Part shown: positions 51,360-63,957 of the stretch, piece after piece | Layout of the letters: each line of letters opens with the position of its first letter | Position numbering within the stretch: the first letter of the stretch is position 1 | Source of the DNA: Promerops cafer | Lineage: Eukaryota > Chordata > Aves > Passeriformes > Nectariniidae | DNA length: 64,000 nt | Reading direction: 5' to 3' | NCBI GenBank assembly: GCA_013398275.1 | Contig: VZSE01002468.1 | Coordinates: 265,029-329,028 of the forward strand | Notes under the pieces: model-generated | Database searches by the model: none | Told to the model about the DNA's origin: nothing | What the model saw: the letters and a program-made list of their open reading frames with translations, nothing else | Made by a program: the position numbers and the translations under genes

Positions 51360-53202
51360 AAACTGGCAGACTGACTTCTGGTCTGATTTGTTGTTTATAT
51401 ATTTAAGGAGAAGGAAGCGGATCTTAGTGGCACCCCTGGAGAGACCATTCATAGCATCACTGTTTATTTGCCTCAATGTATGTATATGGTACTTTCCATA
51501 TTCCATTGTATTTCCACCCACCTTACTAACTCTAAAGCACCAGTGCCTATAGCAATGCTTACTTACTAGGAAACGGTAAGGATGCAACATTGAGAGCTGT
51601 GCAAATATTGGTTGTTGATTTTCCAACAATCAAGTTTGATGTCCAGTTGTCCCAAGGTAAGGGCCGCCCTCAGTAATACATGGAGTGAGAGCATCCGTAT
51701 GGGAGATAGGAAACAAGCGCTACAGGTGTCGGTTTGTTCCTGATGTGTTTACCTGAAAAATAAGGAATGATTCCAAGAGCAGCTTGGAATGGTTTGGGTT
51801 TCTCTTTTTCCTTTGCAAAATATCTTCAGGAGCTTCAACACAAGTCAAGTCTGTGTTAACCCAGTGCTAACTAGAAAAGGCATTTGTTGTGCAGCTTTTG
51901 TCTGTTTCAAGCTTGTCACATCCACTTAACTTAAGGCTGACTTTACCTGGTGAAAATTACTGTGTGCTCCCATGGTCAGCAATTAAAAATACTGTTTTAG
52001 AAAATTTAGATTTCTTTAACCCATGACTTTCTGTTTCTAAGAATCTTGTTTGGATCTGTTTCAACAGTGGCTTCAGTTACTGCTGAACTCAGTCAAAGTT
52101 TCAGTGTAGTTCACGATTCCTGGTGCAGTCAGCAGAGACAGCAGCCATGTTTGTTTCCATTTCACTGTTGATTGCTGCAAGTTACCTCAGGGTGGGTTTT
52201 GTACCTTGTTTAGCACCTTCTTAATGTCTTTTTTTTTCCCCTCTCTACTTTCTTTGGCCCATGCTCTAACACCAGCTTTCTGCTTTCTGTGAGTGACAGC
52301 CCTTTGTTGTACTAGGCAGCACATGGGAGGAGGACTGAGCCTGTCACATCCCACAAAATGAGTGGAGATTCATGGGGGCACAGTTTTTACTTGATCTTGC
52401 TGATAGGATTGAGCCTGAGTTAATATCAGTACTCTGCACTCGAATGCACCTTTTATCTAAACCTGTGTGATTGTGGCTGAAGGAGGAACATGGATGAACA
52501 TCGGTGTGTTGAGAGTGAAACACATAGGAAGACATTGGGATTTGAGGAAGGATGATGTGTCTGTAGATGCATGAGAGATGGAGTGAATGTGTGTGTGTGC
52601 TGGTTGAGTCTCCAGTACTTTCACAAGTTTTGGTCCTAATTCTTTTAAAGGAAAGGGAAGAATTAGGTAAATTTTATTTATTTAATGTCTCTGCAGTGTG
52701 CTTTTTCTTCTAACAGGGCAGAAATACTTGTCTTTTATGTGTTTGGAAGTAGCATTCTGGGTTTGATTCTTCAAACAACATAGGAACTTCAGGTTTCCTT
52801 GCATGCAGTCATCCTCTGCATGTGTGTTGCTCACCAGTGCATCATCTTGTTGCTCCTGGGAACCTGTCAGAAGCTCCTGGTGAGGGCATGGGAAGGAGCA
52901 GGCTCCCTGGGATTTTTTGTTTTGTTTTGTTTCTTTTTCTTTGAAAGGTGGAAAGGAAGATATTCCTCCATGTCGAAGAACAGGACCCCCAAAGAAGGAC
53001 CTAGAACAGTTTTCCACAGTTTGACTGCCCAGACTTTGGTTTTTCTAAGCCCTTTTACACTGATCCAGGAAAGTAAGGAGGCTTTAACATGAAAAATAAT
53101 TGGGCTATGAATGTAGTCTTTCCTGACAATGTCTCTGCTCTTGTAACCTGCGATCTGGTGTTTTCCTGCAAGGTAAACTAAAACAGTTCTGATCCTGGTT
53201 GG

Positions 53203-53892
53203 GAATCACAGAATGAACCAGGCTGGAAAAAACCTCTGAGATCATCAAGTCCAGCCTGTGACCTAACCTAACACCTCCTCATCAACTAAACCATGGCACT
53301 GAGTGCCACGTCCAGTCTTTTTTTAAACATGTCCAGGGATGGTGACTCCACCACCTCCCTGGGCAGATGATTCCAGTGCCCAATTACTCTTTCAGTGAAT
53401 AATTTTTTTTCTGACATCTAACCTGAACTTCCCCTGGTGCAGCTTAAGACTGTGTCCTCTCCTTCTGTCAGTGGTTGCCTGGGAGAAGAGACAACCCCCA
53501 CCTGGCTACAGCCACCTTTCAGGAAGTTGTAGAGAGTGATGAGGTCACCTCTGAGTCTCCTTTTCTCCAGGCTAAACAACCCCAGCTCCCTCATAGGGCC
53601 CAGATTCCTCATAGGGCTCGTGCTCCAAGCCCCTCTCCAGCCTCGTTGCCTCCTCTGGACGTGCTCAAGTGTCTCAATGTCCTTCCCAAACTGAGGGGCC
53701 CAGAACTGGACACAGCACTCAAGGTGTGGCCTCACCAGTGCCCAGTACAGGGGAAGCATAACCTCCCTGCTCCTGCTGGCCACCCTGTTCCTGATACAGG
53801 CCAGGATGCCATTGGCCTTCTTGGCCACCAGAGCACACTGCCGGCTCATGTTCAGTCCTTTGTCAACCAGTACCCCAGGTCCCTTTCTGCCT
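53203..53892 (-). mobile_element. CR1 LINE, antisense, 5'-truncated
   Basis: About 690 bases. The - strand encodes the C-terminal part of CR1 ORF2, including LNMSRQCALVAKKANGIL, PLYWALVRPHLECC and LGLFSLEKRRLRGDLITL. The + strand begins with aatcacagaatgaaccaggc, the reverse complement of the 3' end. Frame disruption (for example in the middle of the RRQRGWRG region) shows it is inactive. It sits in the USF3 3'UTR. Confidence 0.93.
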
Positions 53893-54544
53893 GGAATCAT
53901 GATTTAATTCAGGTGGAGCTTATTTAAGATACTAAATCTAAGTGGTGCATCAGTTCTCTGTTTCTTGTAAGTAACTGAGTATTTCAGTTCACAGCAAGGC
54001 AGTTTATCTCTGCCACAGTGCAGTCACCAAGTGGCAGCCACTGGCCTGTGCAGGGGACAGGGGTTAGGAATGAGTCCATTCTCAGCCTCAAACCAACTAA
54101 GCCAACTGCAGGTCTGGGTGAGACTCTTGACCAAAGGGGTGTCTGTGGTGCAGTAGGTCTCAAAGGGTCTGCCTCAGGTGGTGAGGTGAGTTCTGTAACA
54201 GTGGCCTGTTCCATGGGTTCTGGATGGTGAGGATGGGGATTGAAGCAGCACCCACTCTGTTACACACTTGTCTGGTCTTTGAGGAGGGAAGCAAACGTGC
54301 CCATTCTTGCTCTCTTTAAATGGAATTGTGTGTGCAGCAATGGGTTTGGCTTTTAAGACAAAGCAGTGAAAAATGAAGCCCTGGCTTCTAGGACTTTTGT
54401 ATAAAGATGCTAATCCTGCTCATCATTCCCGACATTCACAGAAAACCGCATTGGTTTCCTCTGCTGGGAAAACTACACTACTGTATGATGTCTATGAAAA
54501 CTGGAGAGAGCTTATAAACTTAAACCTGTTGCAATGCTTGAATG

Positions 54545-55580
54545 TCCACAGACCCACTTGGCCAGATGGGATTCATCCCAGAGTACTGAAGAAGCAAGCA
54601 GGACATACAGCAGGACCCCGCTTGATCATCTACAAAAGATTTGGGAGTCTGGACAGGTCCCTGCTGACAGGAAGGTAGCCAGTGTTATTCCAACCTACAG
54701 AAAGGGCATGAAGGAAGTACACAGGGAGCTACAGACTGTGAGAGTCTGGGTTCCTGGAAAAACTGTGACTATTATACTGGGTACTGTTGAAAGGAGTTTA
54801 AGGAATTATGCAGCCATCAGGCACAGGCAACATGGGTTCACAAAGTCCTGTCTAGCTAATTTGATACTCTTCTGTGATAAGGTCACCCCCCTAAGTGGGT
54901 GAAGGGAAGGCAGTGGATGTAATTTTTCTGCATTTTAATAATGCTTTGGATACTGTCCCTCACAGCATCCTTCTGGATGAGCTGTTCAGCTCAGGTTCAT
55001 GGGGTGCTGGCTGGAGAACTGGCTGAAGGGCAGAGCTCAAAGGACTTAGAGTGAATGGGGCTATGTCTGGCTGGCACCTGGTCACCAGCAGTGTTGCTTG
55101 GGGCTCAGTTCCAGGGCCAGTTCTATCCAATGTATTTATCACTGATCTGGGTACAGGAGTTGAACACACCATTGGCAAGTTTGCTGATGATACCAAACTT
55201 GGAGAAGCTGTTGACAGATGCTTTGGAGAGGGATCTGGATAGACAGTCAACCTCCTTGTTCTCTGCAGCTCCCTGACAGGGGAAGTGCAGAGAGAGGTGC
55301 TGATCTCTTCTCCTTGGGATCCACTGACAGGACACATGGGAATAGCTCAAAGGGGCACTAAAGGGAGCTTCACACTGGACATTAGGAAGCATTTCTTTAC
55401 CAGCAGGGTGGTCAGACACTGGAACAGGCTTGCTAGAAAGGTGTTTGATGCCTCAAACATGTTTAAGAGGCACTTGGACAACATGCTCAGTCCTGAAGTG
55501 GATGGAGGCACTCCAGGCAGTTGGAGTGGATGATCACTATAGGTCCCTTTCAACTGAAATATCTGTTCTATTTTCTTATT
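54545..55580 (+). mobile_element. CR1 LINE, sense, broken reverse-transcriptase region
   Basis: The + strand translates in pieces as CR1 reverse transcriptase: RPTWPDGIHPRVL, then RQHGFTKSCLANLI, then SKFADD-like GKFADDTKLGEAVD (the conserved catalytic-core Asp pair). It finishes as LDIRKHFFTSRVVRHWNRLA and the 3' end tcaactgaaatatctgttct. Segments between these blocks are shortened, and several frameshifts are present. The nearest intact frames are only 60-125 codons, so this is a dead copy. Confidence 0.92.
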
Positions 55581-58500
55581 CCTCCATATTTACTGCTGTT
55601 GTCTCAAGGTTAAATGCAGTCCTGAGTATTCACGCTGTAATACGTCAGCTGTGATTTTGTTTGGTTTTTTTTCATGCTGCACATCATTTTCTGAAGAGGC
55701 AGTACCTGTCAGTAACTTTCACATGCCCCCTTTCTGTTTACAAAAACCACCAAAACCAGCTCCTCCTTGCTCACAGGGAACTACAGACTGTGAGAGTCAG
55801 TGCAGGGAATCACAGCAGAGGCATTTCAGGCATACAAAGACTGTTTGGATTTTGCAGGAACTGCACAATTTTGCAGTGTGTGGCTGAGAAGCACTTCCTG
55901 TGTGACCCTTGGTCTTCTCTGGAGGATTGTATTTTGTTGTGACAGGGCACTTTGTCGTCCTTCTCAGGCCTTTTTCTGAAACCTGAGGAGACCAGGATGA
56001 AGAAATGTAATTTCATTCCCCTCCCTGAACATGGCAATTTCTGTTGAAGTTCTGTGTGAGTCTCTTTACGTGCTGTAAGTGACACTAAATGGTCCCGTGG
56101 CGTCGGTGTGGGATCGGGAGACTGCTGTGACAAGAAAGGTAGGCAGACCTCTCTGTGAGGGCCTTGTATCAACACATTCATCCAAATTCTGATATTTACA
56201 CTGCTGACTGGCCTCTAGATAACTTTAATTAAAGAAAAAATGGATCTGTTGTGTAGCCTTTTGGTGTAATTGACGGCCCAAGATGGGCTTTGAATGTTGA
56301 GCCTGGCCTGGTTCTCTGGTTTGAGAGCAGCTTGTGGGTTTCAGCTTCCCTCATGTTCATGCTCTTTTGCCTTTAAGAGGGACAGTGGGGGACTGGATAT
56401 CAAAGGAGAGGAAATTAGATGTTAAATTTCTGTTAGTTTTTAATTATTAAATTGTTTGGTGTTTTCCTTGTCACTGAAAACTAATCCTGCCTGCCATTCC
56501 ACATCCACCAGGCTTCTTGCACTTCGTTTTGTAGGTCAGTTTGTGGCATATTGGTGTCTCAGTCCTTCCCCAGGGCCTCAGGCTCTGCTCTCAGGAAGAG
56601 GAGCAAATGCAACATCTTACGAGTCCTTCTTTTCTTCAGTTTTCCTTTCCCCTCCCATTGAACCTCTTGTGCTTAGCTGTCAGGTTGATAAGGCTCACCT
56701 TACCTTGATCTGTGCTTGGAGAGGGCAGTTTGAAAAAGGAGCTTCTGCAGATGGAATGATTCTGGTTTACTTGTTATGAAAACCACTTGACAAGCAAATC
56801 CATTTTCTTCAGCAAGCATCAGTGACATCAATTTTCTTTTTCTCCTGAGTACTACCCAGCAATTAACAGTTCCTTTGTTTTTCAAGATATACTTGGAAAA
56901 GATTTTGTGAGTTTAGCTGTGATTTGTTAGCCTGAGAATGGCATTTTCTCTTCCATAATACTTTTTTTGCAGGTTACTTACACAGGGTTTGTTTTGGCTT
57001 TGAAGGAAGGAAAAATACCCAGTACTGCTTAATTTAGAAAAATCAGCACTGGGAAGGAAAGGCTGGGCACTCACTCTGGGGTGGGACTGCCACAGCTGAC
57101 AGGCATTGTGTGGCTGTGGGTTTCAGCTTGGCCTAAATGACTTCAACAAACGATAGTAAATAATATTGGGCTGGATTGCATGTATGTCAGTGTAGTCCAT
57201 ATTAATCCCTTAAACTGCCTAGGAGAGTAAGAGCAGAGATAGACTAATTTGAAAGCAGGCAATAAAATAGTAATGTGTTAATATTTATATACCTTCTTCT
57301 TGAGATAAAGGACCTCATTTAGGAACAGTTAAATAAAGCAAGAACTGAACTGATTTGAGCTGGGGGCTGAGCCTTACTGGGATGGGTTTTCCAGCTTGTC
57401 CCTCTGCAGCTGCCCAGGTGGAGGAGCACCTCTCTGAAAAAAAAGTAAAAGCAGGATGCTAGTCCCGAGCCTCCGGAGCTTTGCACAGATTTCCTACTGC
57501 ACTTTAAAGCTGTGCTGCTGCTGCTCCTGTGGTTGGTGTCTGTAGTGCTGTTGCAGGAAACAAGTCATGTGGCAGGGCAACTTGCAGAGGCCATGGCTGG
57601 AGAAGAGGGGCCATTTAATTATTTCTGGTCTCCTGCTGTCTTTTCACCTTTTCTGAGGTACTTGTGCAGTCCTGGCTCAAGGACTCAAACTCCCACTGCT
57701 TTTGGATGACTGAGTGTGCTAAGAGCTGTGGTCTTTTGCTGTTCCCCTAGTAAGTTTTATGCTCATCACTTTAATAATGATCCAAATTCCCCTGGCAGGA
57801 CAGAGTAGCATTGAATCTGTTTATACCAGATCAGTCATATTTGTTTTGTTTTCTGATACAGTGCTATAAGGAGATCCATTCTTTGCTGGCACCTGACCTG
57901 TTACCACCTGCTGCTGTTCCCTTCTCCCACTGCCATGATCCAGCATGGGTAGCAGACACAGGTTTGTGTGAGGGTGTTTTCAATTTCCTACTGCCTCTGC
58001 AATCCATAAATTGGAAACCTCAGAGCACCAAGGCTTTATTCCCACTGAGAGAAGGTTACTCTGTGAACTAGTGAAAGATTTAGCAGAGGTTTTTGGACCT
58101 GACAATACAAATTCATACTCTCTGCAATCAAGCCTTGCGTACTTACACAGACACCATTTATTATTTGCTGATAACCAGTTTTTCTGAGATAATTTTTTCT
58201 ATAAAGGCTTTTTTCCCTGCCTCACCAGAATTACTTTTATGAGAAGGTTTCCAAGCTTGCAATATGTGCTGCTGTTCTGGCAATCACGAGTGTGAAACAG
58301 CAGAGCTTGTGGGGGGTTGGACCCTGTTCCTGCCTGCTCACTGTGAGAAGGGAAGCAAGTATGGATTTTGCCACAGGAGATTAATCAAAGATGCTGTTGC
58401 CCTCCACAGTGTAAATTATTTATATTCAGTCCAGAGTATTCTGCTGTGCTTCTGTTTTATACAGCTGTAAATGACTTGAATACAGTCCCAGTGGAAAGTC

Positions 58501-58780
58501 CTTACTATTTTGTAATGGAAAATAGGAGCTCTGCAGTAGAAATCTATAATGAATGAACAGGAACATCATCTTCCAATTGTAAATAAGATCTTGCTCTGTT
58601 TATTTTGACATCTTTTTACAAATGTGTTGCATTCAGGTGTAAATATCCCAAACCATGATCTTGTTCAGAGTTCTGAGATTTCTATTGTTAAATGTAATAC
58701 TTTGTTTAATAGTTGTAATAATTATTTGTATAGATATGAACATGATAGTATTTTATTAAAAAAAGAGAAAAACACTCATT

Positions 58781-61080
58781 GAATATTATGTTTTCTTTCC
58801 CCACATAACGCTATGCCATTCACTCTAAAGTAGAGGTAAAAATAAAAGCTTTGCTTTGAGACTGGGAATTTACAGTCAGAGTTTTCCACTGATGTACATT
58901 CTCTGCATATACCAGAGTTATGCACCGTATTAGTTGGAGATATAAAACTACATAATTCAGAATAAATAAATACTGATTGTGTAGTATCTAAAAAATATAT
59001 GGCAGGTGCTGTCCCTGCTCTGGTGACAGTGATCACTGTTGAGATACAACTCTGTTTTATAAAATGCTTCTCATCACAGTGCCCTTGCATTGGTTTGGAA
59101 GTGGTCTAAGACAGTTGTTTTGTCACAGTTTGAAGCTAAAGGATGCAGTTTGTATGAGGGCAGTACAGAGACCCTGCAAGGTCAGTAAAGGCTTTTTTGG
59201 GAGATAACACAATACTGAAGTTGACAGAATTACTAGGAAACAATTCTTTTCAGGGACTCCAGAAAACCTGGCTAGTAAACCTCAAAATTCTTGCAGGTGT
59301 GGAAGTTGCCTTTAGGGAAGGTCTTAATTTAAAAAAAGGCTGAAGTTTAGTATTAAGACAGAGGGGCTTCTGTTCCTTCAGTGACAGTGCACAGTTCAGT
59401 CACAGAGGGGAGGGGAAACAGGACACGAGGGAACTGCCTTCCTCTTTCACACTGCAGTGCATTCCCCCCTGCCTTGGCTGCTCTTCTGTCCAGAGGCTCC
59501 GGGGGGACTTGTAACAGCTCAAATGACTCTGGGAGTTTTCCTAACCTGTGAGGGGACAGCAGTCAGGTACAGAAGCTGCTTCCTTCTTTCACCTGTACTG
59601 TGAGAGTCTGTGAGAGTCTCCACAGAACAATTTTACCTACATTTCCTGAGAAAACGGGGAATATATGGAATTTCAGGAAGAAGTTTTTTACAGTGAGAGT
59701 GATAAAACACTAGAACAGATTGTCCAGAGAACTGCTGGATGCACCATCTTTAGAAAGGCCTGGTTGGACGGGGATTTGAGCAACATGTTCTAAGTAGGAG
59801 GTGTCCCTGCCCATGGCACCATTATTTCCCTTTCAGGAGTTGTGACAGCAGCTCATCCTGAGCATGGGCACAGCAGGGAGAAGCAGGGACTCCACTACCA
59901 GCCCATGGACAGCAAAAAGGCCCCCTCACCTCCCGACACAATTCCACGGTGCTGCTCTGCTTTTACCCCTACACATCTCCCTCCCTCTGTGAGCAGAGCA
60001 AGGTGAGAAGACAACAGCATGGCCCCTGCAACTCAGGGAATGAGGGGCCCTCACGCACCCAGCAAGCTGCTCTTCCTGCCCGAGGGCAGTGGCCTGGAGG
60101 AGGACAGCAGCTCTCAAGAAAAGCTGCATTTCTGGGGCAAGGGCTGCAGAGCTAAGCGTGCCTAGGACAGCTGGGAGCACAGAGTGCTGGGGTGCCCAGC
60201 CAGACCCCCCAGCAGCCACAGCCATCAAGGGGTCAGGTGGCCACGAGGTGAGAGAGCTGAAGCACCAACAGAGCCCAGCAGGCAGGGCAAAGCTAAGAGG
60301 AAATTTTAAAAATTGATGCAGCAAGCTGGAAGCACAGGGAGACGATTCCAACCCTTCCTCCCATCTCTCAGGCTTGAGGTGCCTTTCCTTGTATTTAATT
60401 GAATTCTGTAATGGTTTTCTGTTCGTTCTGTGCTGTTCTCCAGCCTCCCTCTCCCTCCCTGCTACCACCTTACCATTCCATGCTGTGCTCATCTCTGCTC
60501 AGCCCAGTGAGCCCATATGCTGTTCTACCGCCTACGTCGAGCCTTCCAACTGCTGTTCAACATTATTTTTTCCTCACATTTCAATTTAGGGAAGATAACC
60601 AGCTTCCTGTCTGGAAACAAATACAAGCTTGGAACAAGGTCTGAGACTACAGATTATGAAAACACAGGGAGAAAGTATATTTTATAAAAATGTGTCCCCA
60701 CAACTGGACAAATTTGGGGGCACAGAGGTCCTCCTTCAGCCTGCACAGCTACTCTGACACCCTCCAGAGCAGCACAGCTCTGCTCAGGAAGATGAAGGCT
60801 GGCAGCCTCTTGTGTCATTCCTCCTCCAGTCCTCTCCTCACCCTGCTCAAGGGATTACAGTGACAAACCAGAGCGTCTGTTCTTCACCCTATGTAGCCTC
60901 ACAAAGGCAATTTGGTTAAGAGAACAAGCAGGTCATCCACACCCATGCTCTGGAAATGCCTGTGACAGTCCCAAGGGTGGCAGCAGCTGTGTGACACCAC
61001 TGGGCACCCCTCTGCCCTGACCGCTGTCTCTGCTGCTGCTGAGAGCAGGAGCAGGAAGAATTCAGATCAACCTGCAGAGC
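58781..61080. other. Convergent intergenic region USF3-SIDT1
   Basis: About 2.3 kb between the probable 3' ends of two convergent genes. It contains the CR1 fragment at 59675-59820 and a GC-richer unclassified segment at about 59870-60320 with long but featureless open frames on both strands. No gene is supported. Confidence 0.55.
59675..59820 (+). mobile_element. CR1 LINE 3'-end fragment
   Basis: It matches the usual CR1 3' region: acagtgagagtgataaaaca, then ctagaacagattgtccagag, then aggcctggttggacgggga and gaggtgtccctgcccatggc. It is diverged and lacks the terminal repeat. It lies between USF3 and SIDT1. Confidence 0.85.
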
Positions 61081-61084
61081 AGGG

Positions 61085-62514
61085 AACCAGGAACATCCAT
61101 TTTATTGGCCATCTCAACAAACTCCAACTTAGAAAAAAATTAAAACCAGATGGTGCAAAACTCTTCAAGGAGATACAGACTCTTGGAGTAAAACATCACC
61201 AGAGTCACCTGCTTTAGTAAGCAGAAGTGGAATGAAACCTTTGCATCACTGGCTACATGCACATACACCAAAGTAAAAATGCTCAGGTAGACAAGAATAA
61301 GGACAGTAGGCCTCAAAGAACAATTTTTAATTGCAAATTAGCAAAACAGGTCCCATTTTAGATGCAAGGCCTGAAATAATTCACACCTTATTCTTGTTTT
61401 TTTAAATAACTAAGAAACTGGAAAGAATGCAGAAGCCATTAAAAACTCATTTCAGATTCAGACAAGTTGGAGAAGAAAATTTGGTCCACCTCTTCAGCTA
61501 AAGAGCTCACCAACTGCCCCAAAATCTCCTTCGCCCTCCCCATCCATATGGGAACCTGCTTTGCCAAGGTTGTCCAAGGCAAGCTCGTAAGAGGAGAAAG
61601 TCTGAGGCTGCTGGCAAACCTCCCTGTTCCACCCTGCCCCTCTGGCAAAGGCACGCAGCAGGAGCCAAGGGCTGCCACACAAGGCCGTGGCTTTGCTGTG
61701 TGGCCTCTCTCGGGGTCGCTCGAGGAGAGCACTTGTGGTGCCAGGACAGAGACCAGCGCACTGCCAAGTGCCAGCACCAGAGCTGCCAGAGGAGTGTGGC
61801 TGTTCAACAGGAGCGACAGAGGCTGCGAGAGAGCAAGGGAGGAGGCTCTGAGTCTGGCAGAGCCCTCACTGGCAGCTCTAGTTCACCACCTCCCACCAAC
61901 GCTGCAGCCTTGGTACCGTGGCTCCCCACCAGCTACTGAAGGAGCCTCTCCAACAAAAAGAGGAAAAAAGAAAACACAGTCTCCCCCACTGCCACCTCAG
62001 TTTGGAGTCCTATGCTCCCTCGGCTGCTGCAGTACAGGAACCAAATGCTCTCCCTGTGCTGCTGAAGGGACTCTCTGAGGGCAGCAGACTGCAGGGTGCA
62101 GACATTAGCTCCCTGTGCAGTAGATTTGCATGGCACTTCTCAAGCCTGCTCACCAGAGAGGAAGTGGAGCACATCAGCAGGAAGGAAGGGAAGCAAAGGT
62201 CTCTGACATGCCTCCCTCCTGTTTCCTCCCCCCTCACTGGCTCCAGCACCCACTGCACCCACAAGCCAGAGGGCTGTGCACTGGCCTTGGCCTCTGGATC
62301 AAGCCTGCCCCAGAGGATGCGGCGGGAAAGGAGTAACATCGTCTCCGCTCCTGGTCCCACCTCAGCTGCCGCAGCAGCCCTTCATGCCTGCTGCAGGATC
62401 CGGTTCCCCTGCTCCCACTGGGCTGTTGGCCATGGAAGCAGGCTCATTCTCCACAGGCACCAGTGGCCCAGTGCCTTTGGCTGAGCGGTTTGGGACACCC
62501 CTGTCCCTGGGGAC
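61085..62514 (-). other. SIDT1: SIDT1 3' untranslated region
   Basis: It runs leftward from the stop codon on the - strand. An AATAAA on the - strand (TTTATT at 61101-61106 on +) would end a 3'UTR of about 1.4 kb. The right half is GC-rich, which produces spurious open frames on both strands. Confidence 0.6.
61101..61106 (-). other. SIDT1: Polyadenylation signal (SIDT1)
   Basis: AATAAA on the - strand, about 1.4 kb past the SIDT1 stop codon. It is the clearest signal in this stretch. Confidence 0.5.
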
Positions 62515-62577
62515 TCAGAACACTGGGATCTTGTCCCTGCGCACCGTATCCAGGTCATCATCCAGGGTCAGCAGGAC
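62515..62577 (-). CDS. SIDT1: SIDT1 last coding exon
   Basis: Twenty codons and TGA, with acceptor ctcctcag. It completes the last transmembrane helix and the short acidic/basic tail. Confidence 0.94.
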   Translation of the reverse strand, partial: VLLTLDDDLDTVRRDKIPVF

Positions 62578-63957
62578 CTGAGGAGGAAAGTGCAAGCCAC
62601 ATTCAGGTCTTGCTGGCCAGGGAGGTCTTCCTTTCAGACCTTCAGGCCTTGTCTTTATGGGAGGTATTCACAAATCCATGAGTCATTGGTCACAGCAGCA
62701 GCCGCTCAGCTTCCCCACAACAGCTGCGTGACCTACAGCCCCAGAGGCAATTTGAGGCCAGGAGGCACTGGGACAGAAATAAGGTAAAGGAGAAAGCCTG
62801 ATCCCTGATCCCACTGACAAGGAGCATCCCACTGTGAAGGATGTCTGGAGGTAGAGCCAAGCAGAGGAGTTCAGGCACTTCTGCGAAGTTCTAGAGCAGT
62901 CACAGCTCCATGTGGATAGAGAGGAGCAAGGTGAAAGGAGAGGGTGAGGCCATCCAGCAGAGTGGGAGGCTCAGGAGGACTCACCAGAAAGGAGAAGAAC
63001 AAGGCAGCTGCGGAGAGGAAGTGCCAGATATCGTGGTCATCAAAAAATCCCAGCAGGATGCACGGCCGGTTCTTTTCCCGGGACTCTGCTGGAGTCTCCT
63101 AGGAGGGCAGGCAGAGGGTCAGGACCTGATATCCACCTCTATTGGGCCCTTGCTGGCCACACTAGACCCTATAAGGATCACCCTGTCTTCACCCTCCAAG
63201 CAGGATCCAGGAAAAGCTGCTGTGCTGGCCAGAAATGTGGCGTGGGCAGGCCAGAAACAACACAATGTTATATTTGGACCTCAAAATGCATCTGGGACCA
63301 CAACCCAAATGCAAGGGGAACCCTCTGGTGTCCACATCTGAAGTCCTGCATAGCACAAGCTGCACAGCCTCCACCAGACCACCCTGCAGCAAGCCCCTCA
63401 TTTCCATGGAGATGGATGTGACATCCTGTTAGAAGGCACCCAGTCAGGCTTTAATGGCCTCCCAGGTCACCAAGAGCCCTAACAACCCCAGACAGGTCAA
63501 CCTGGTTGACTCCAGGTGGCCATCTGCTCCAGGGATGTCTTCCACCAGCACTGGTCAGGATTTTCCCAGATTTCCTTCCAGATCCCCTGCTCCTCCTTTG
63601 TCCCCTAGGAAGGACCAGTTACCTCCAGATCACCTGGTTATATACAGCCTCTAGACAGATACAGTCATTTTTGGCTCAGCACAGCTTCCCATGCTCCTTT
63701 CACAAGTCTGCTAAATGAGTTGAACCCTTTCAGCTCCCCATGAGCAGCCCAAGACTCTTCTCCAGAATCGTTTTTGTGCAAAATGTACACCAGGAAGAAA
63801 AGATGATGAGAAAGATGGACAGAAGAACAGTAAAAGGGAAATTTACCTCCCAGCTGCTGAGTGTCTGGAAGAAGAAGTAGAGGGCAGCTGCCCACACCAC
63901 TGCTGTGGCCACGATGCAGAACATGGGGATGGGCAGGAGCTTCTCAGAGCTGCGGAG
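62515..63957 (-). CDS. SIDT1: SID1 transmembrane family member 1, last three coding exons (partial)
   Basis: SIDT1 is a multispanning membrane protein of the SID-1/CREST family, reported in RNA and cholesterol handling at the plasma membrane and lysosome. Only the C-terminus is here; earlier exons lie right of the window. On the - strand the exons are 63957-63847 (37 codons, LRSSEKLLPIPMFC to LYFFFQTLSSWE, a transmembrane helix), 63098-62985 (38 codons, ETPAESREKNRPC to ALFFSFL) and 62577-62515 (VLLTLDDDLDTVRRDKIPVF, stop). All junctions are GT-AG and phase 0. The FFDDHDIWHF motif is a family hallmark; its two His residues probably belong to the metal site. The ending VRRDKIPVF and the SSWE segment favour SIDT1 over SIDT2, which ends in IYVF. 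Confidence 0.94.
62985..63098 (-). CDS. SIDT1: SIDT1 penultimate coding exon
   Basis: A 114-nt exon with acceptor cctcctag and donor CTG before GTGAGT. It contains the FFDDHDIWHFLS signature. Confidence 0.95.
63847..63957 (-). CDS. SIDT1: SIDT1 third-from-last coding exon
   Basis: A 111-nt exon with acceptor cctgcag and donor GAG before GTAAAT. It encodes a hydrophobic helix, IPMFCIVATAVVWAAALYFF. Confidence 0.92.

Larger units (their letters stand above)
51360..58780 (+). other. USF3: USF3 3' untranslated region (probable extent)
   Basis: About 7.4 kb after the stop without another gene. It holds an antisense CR1 (53203-53892) and a sense CR1 (54545-55580). Candidate ends are ATTAAA at 58755-58760 in a very AT-rich setting, AATAAA at 58841, 58961 and 58965, and earlier AATAAA at 57261 and 57332. 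I recall a long 3'UTR for human USF3. The precise end cannot be fixed from sequence alone. Confidence 0.55.

Noticed and set aside
54373..54902. Open frames of 101 and 122 codons as a small gene
   Set aside because: From about 54545 they are pieces of the broken CR1 reverse-transcriptase region in two frames.
59926..60492. 188-codon minus-strand open frame between USF3 and SIDT1
   Set aside because: Composition is that of random GC-rich sequence. No splice partners, conserved motif or gene expected from synteny.
61467..62078. 203-codon plus-strand open frame
   Set aside because: It lies antisense to the GC-rich SIDT1 3'UTR, overlaps several other open frames on both strands, and shows no domain.
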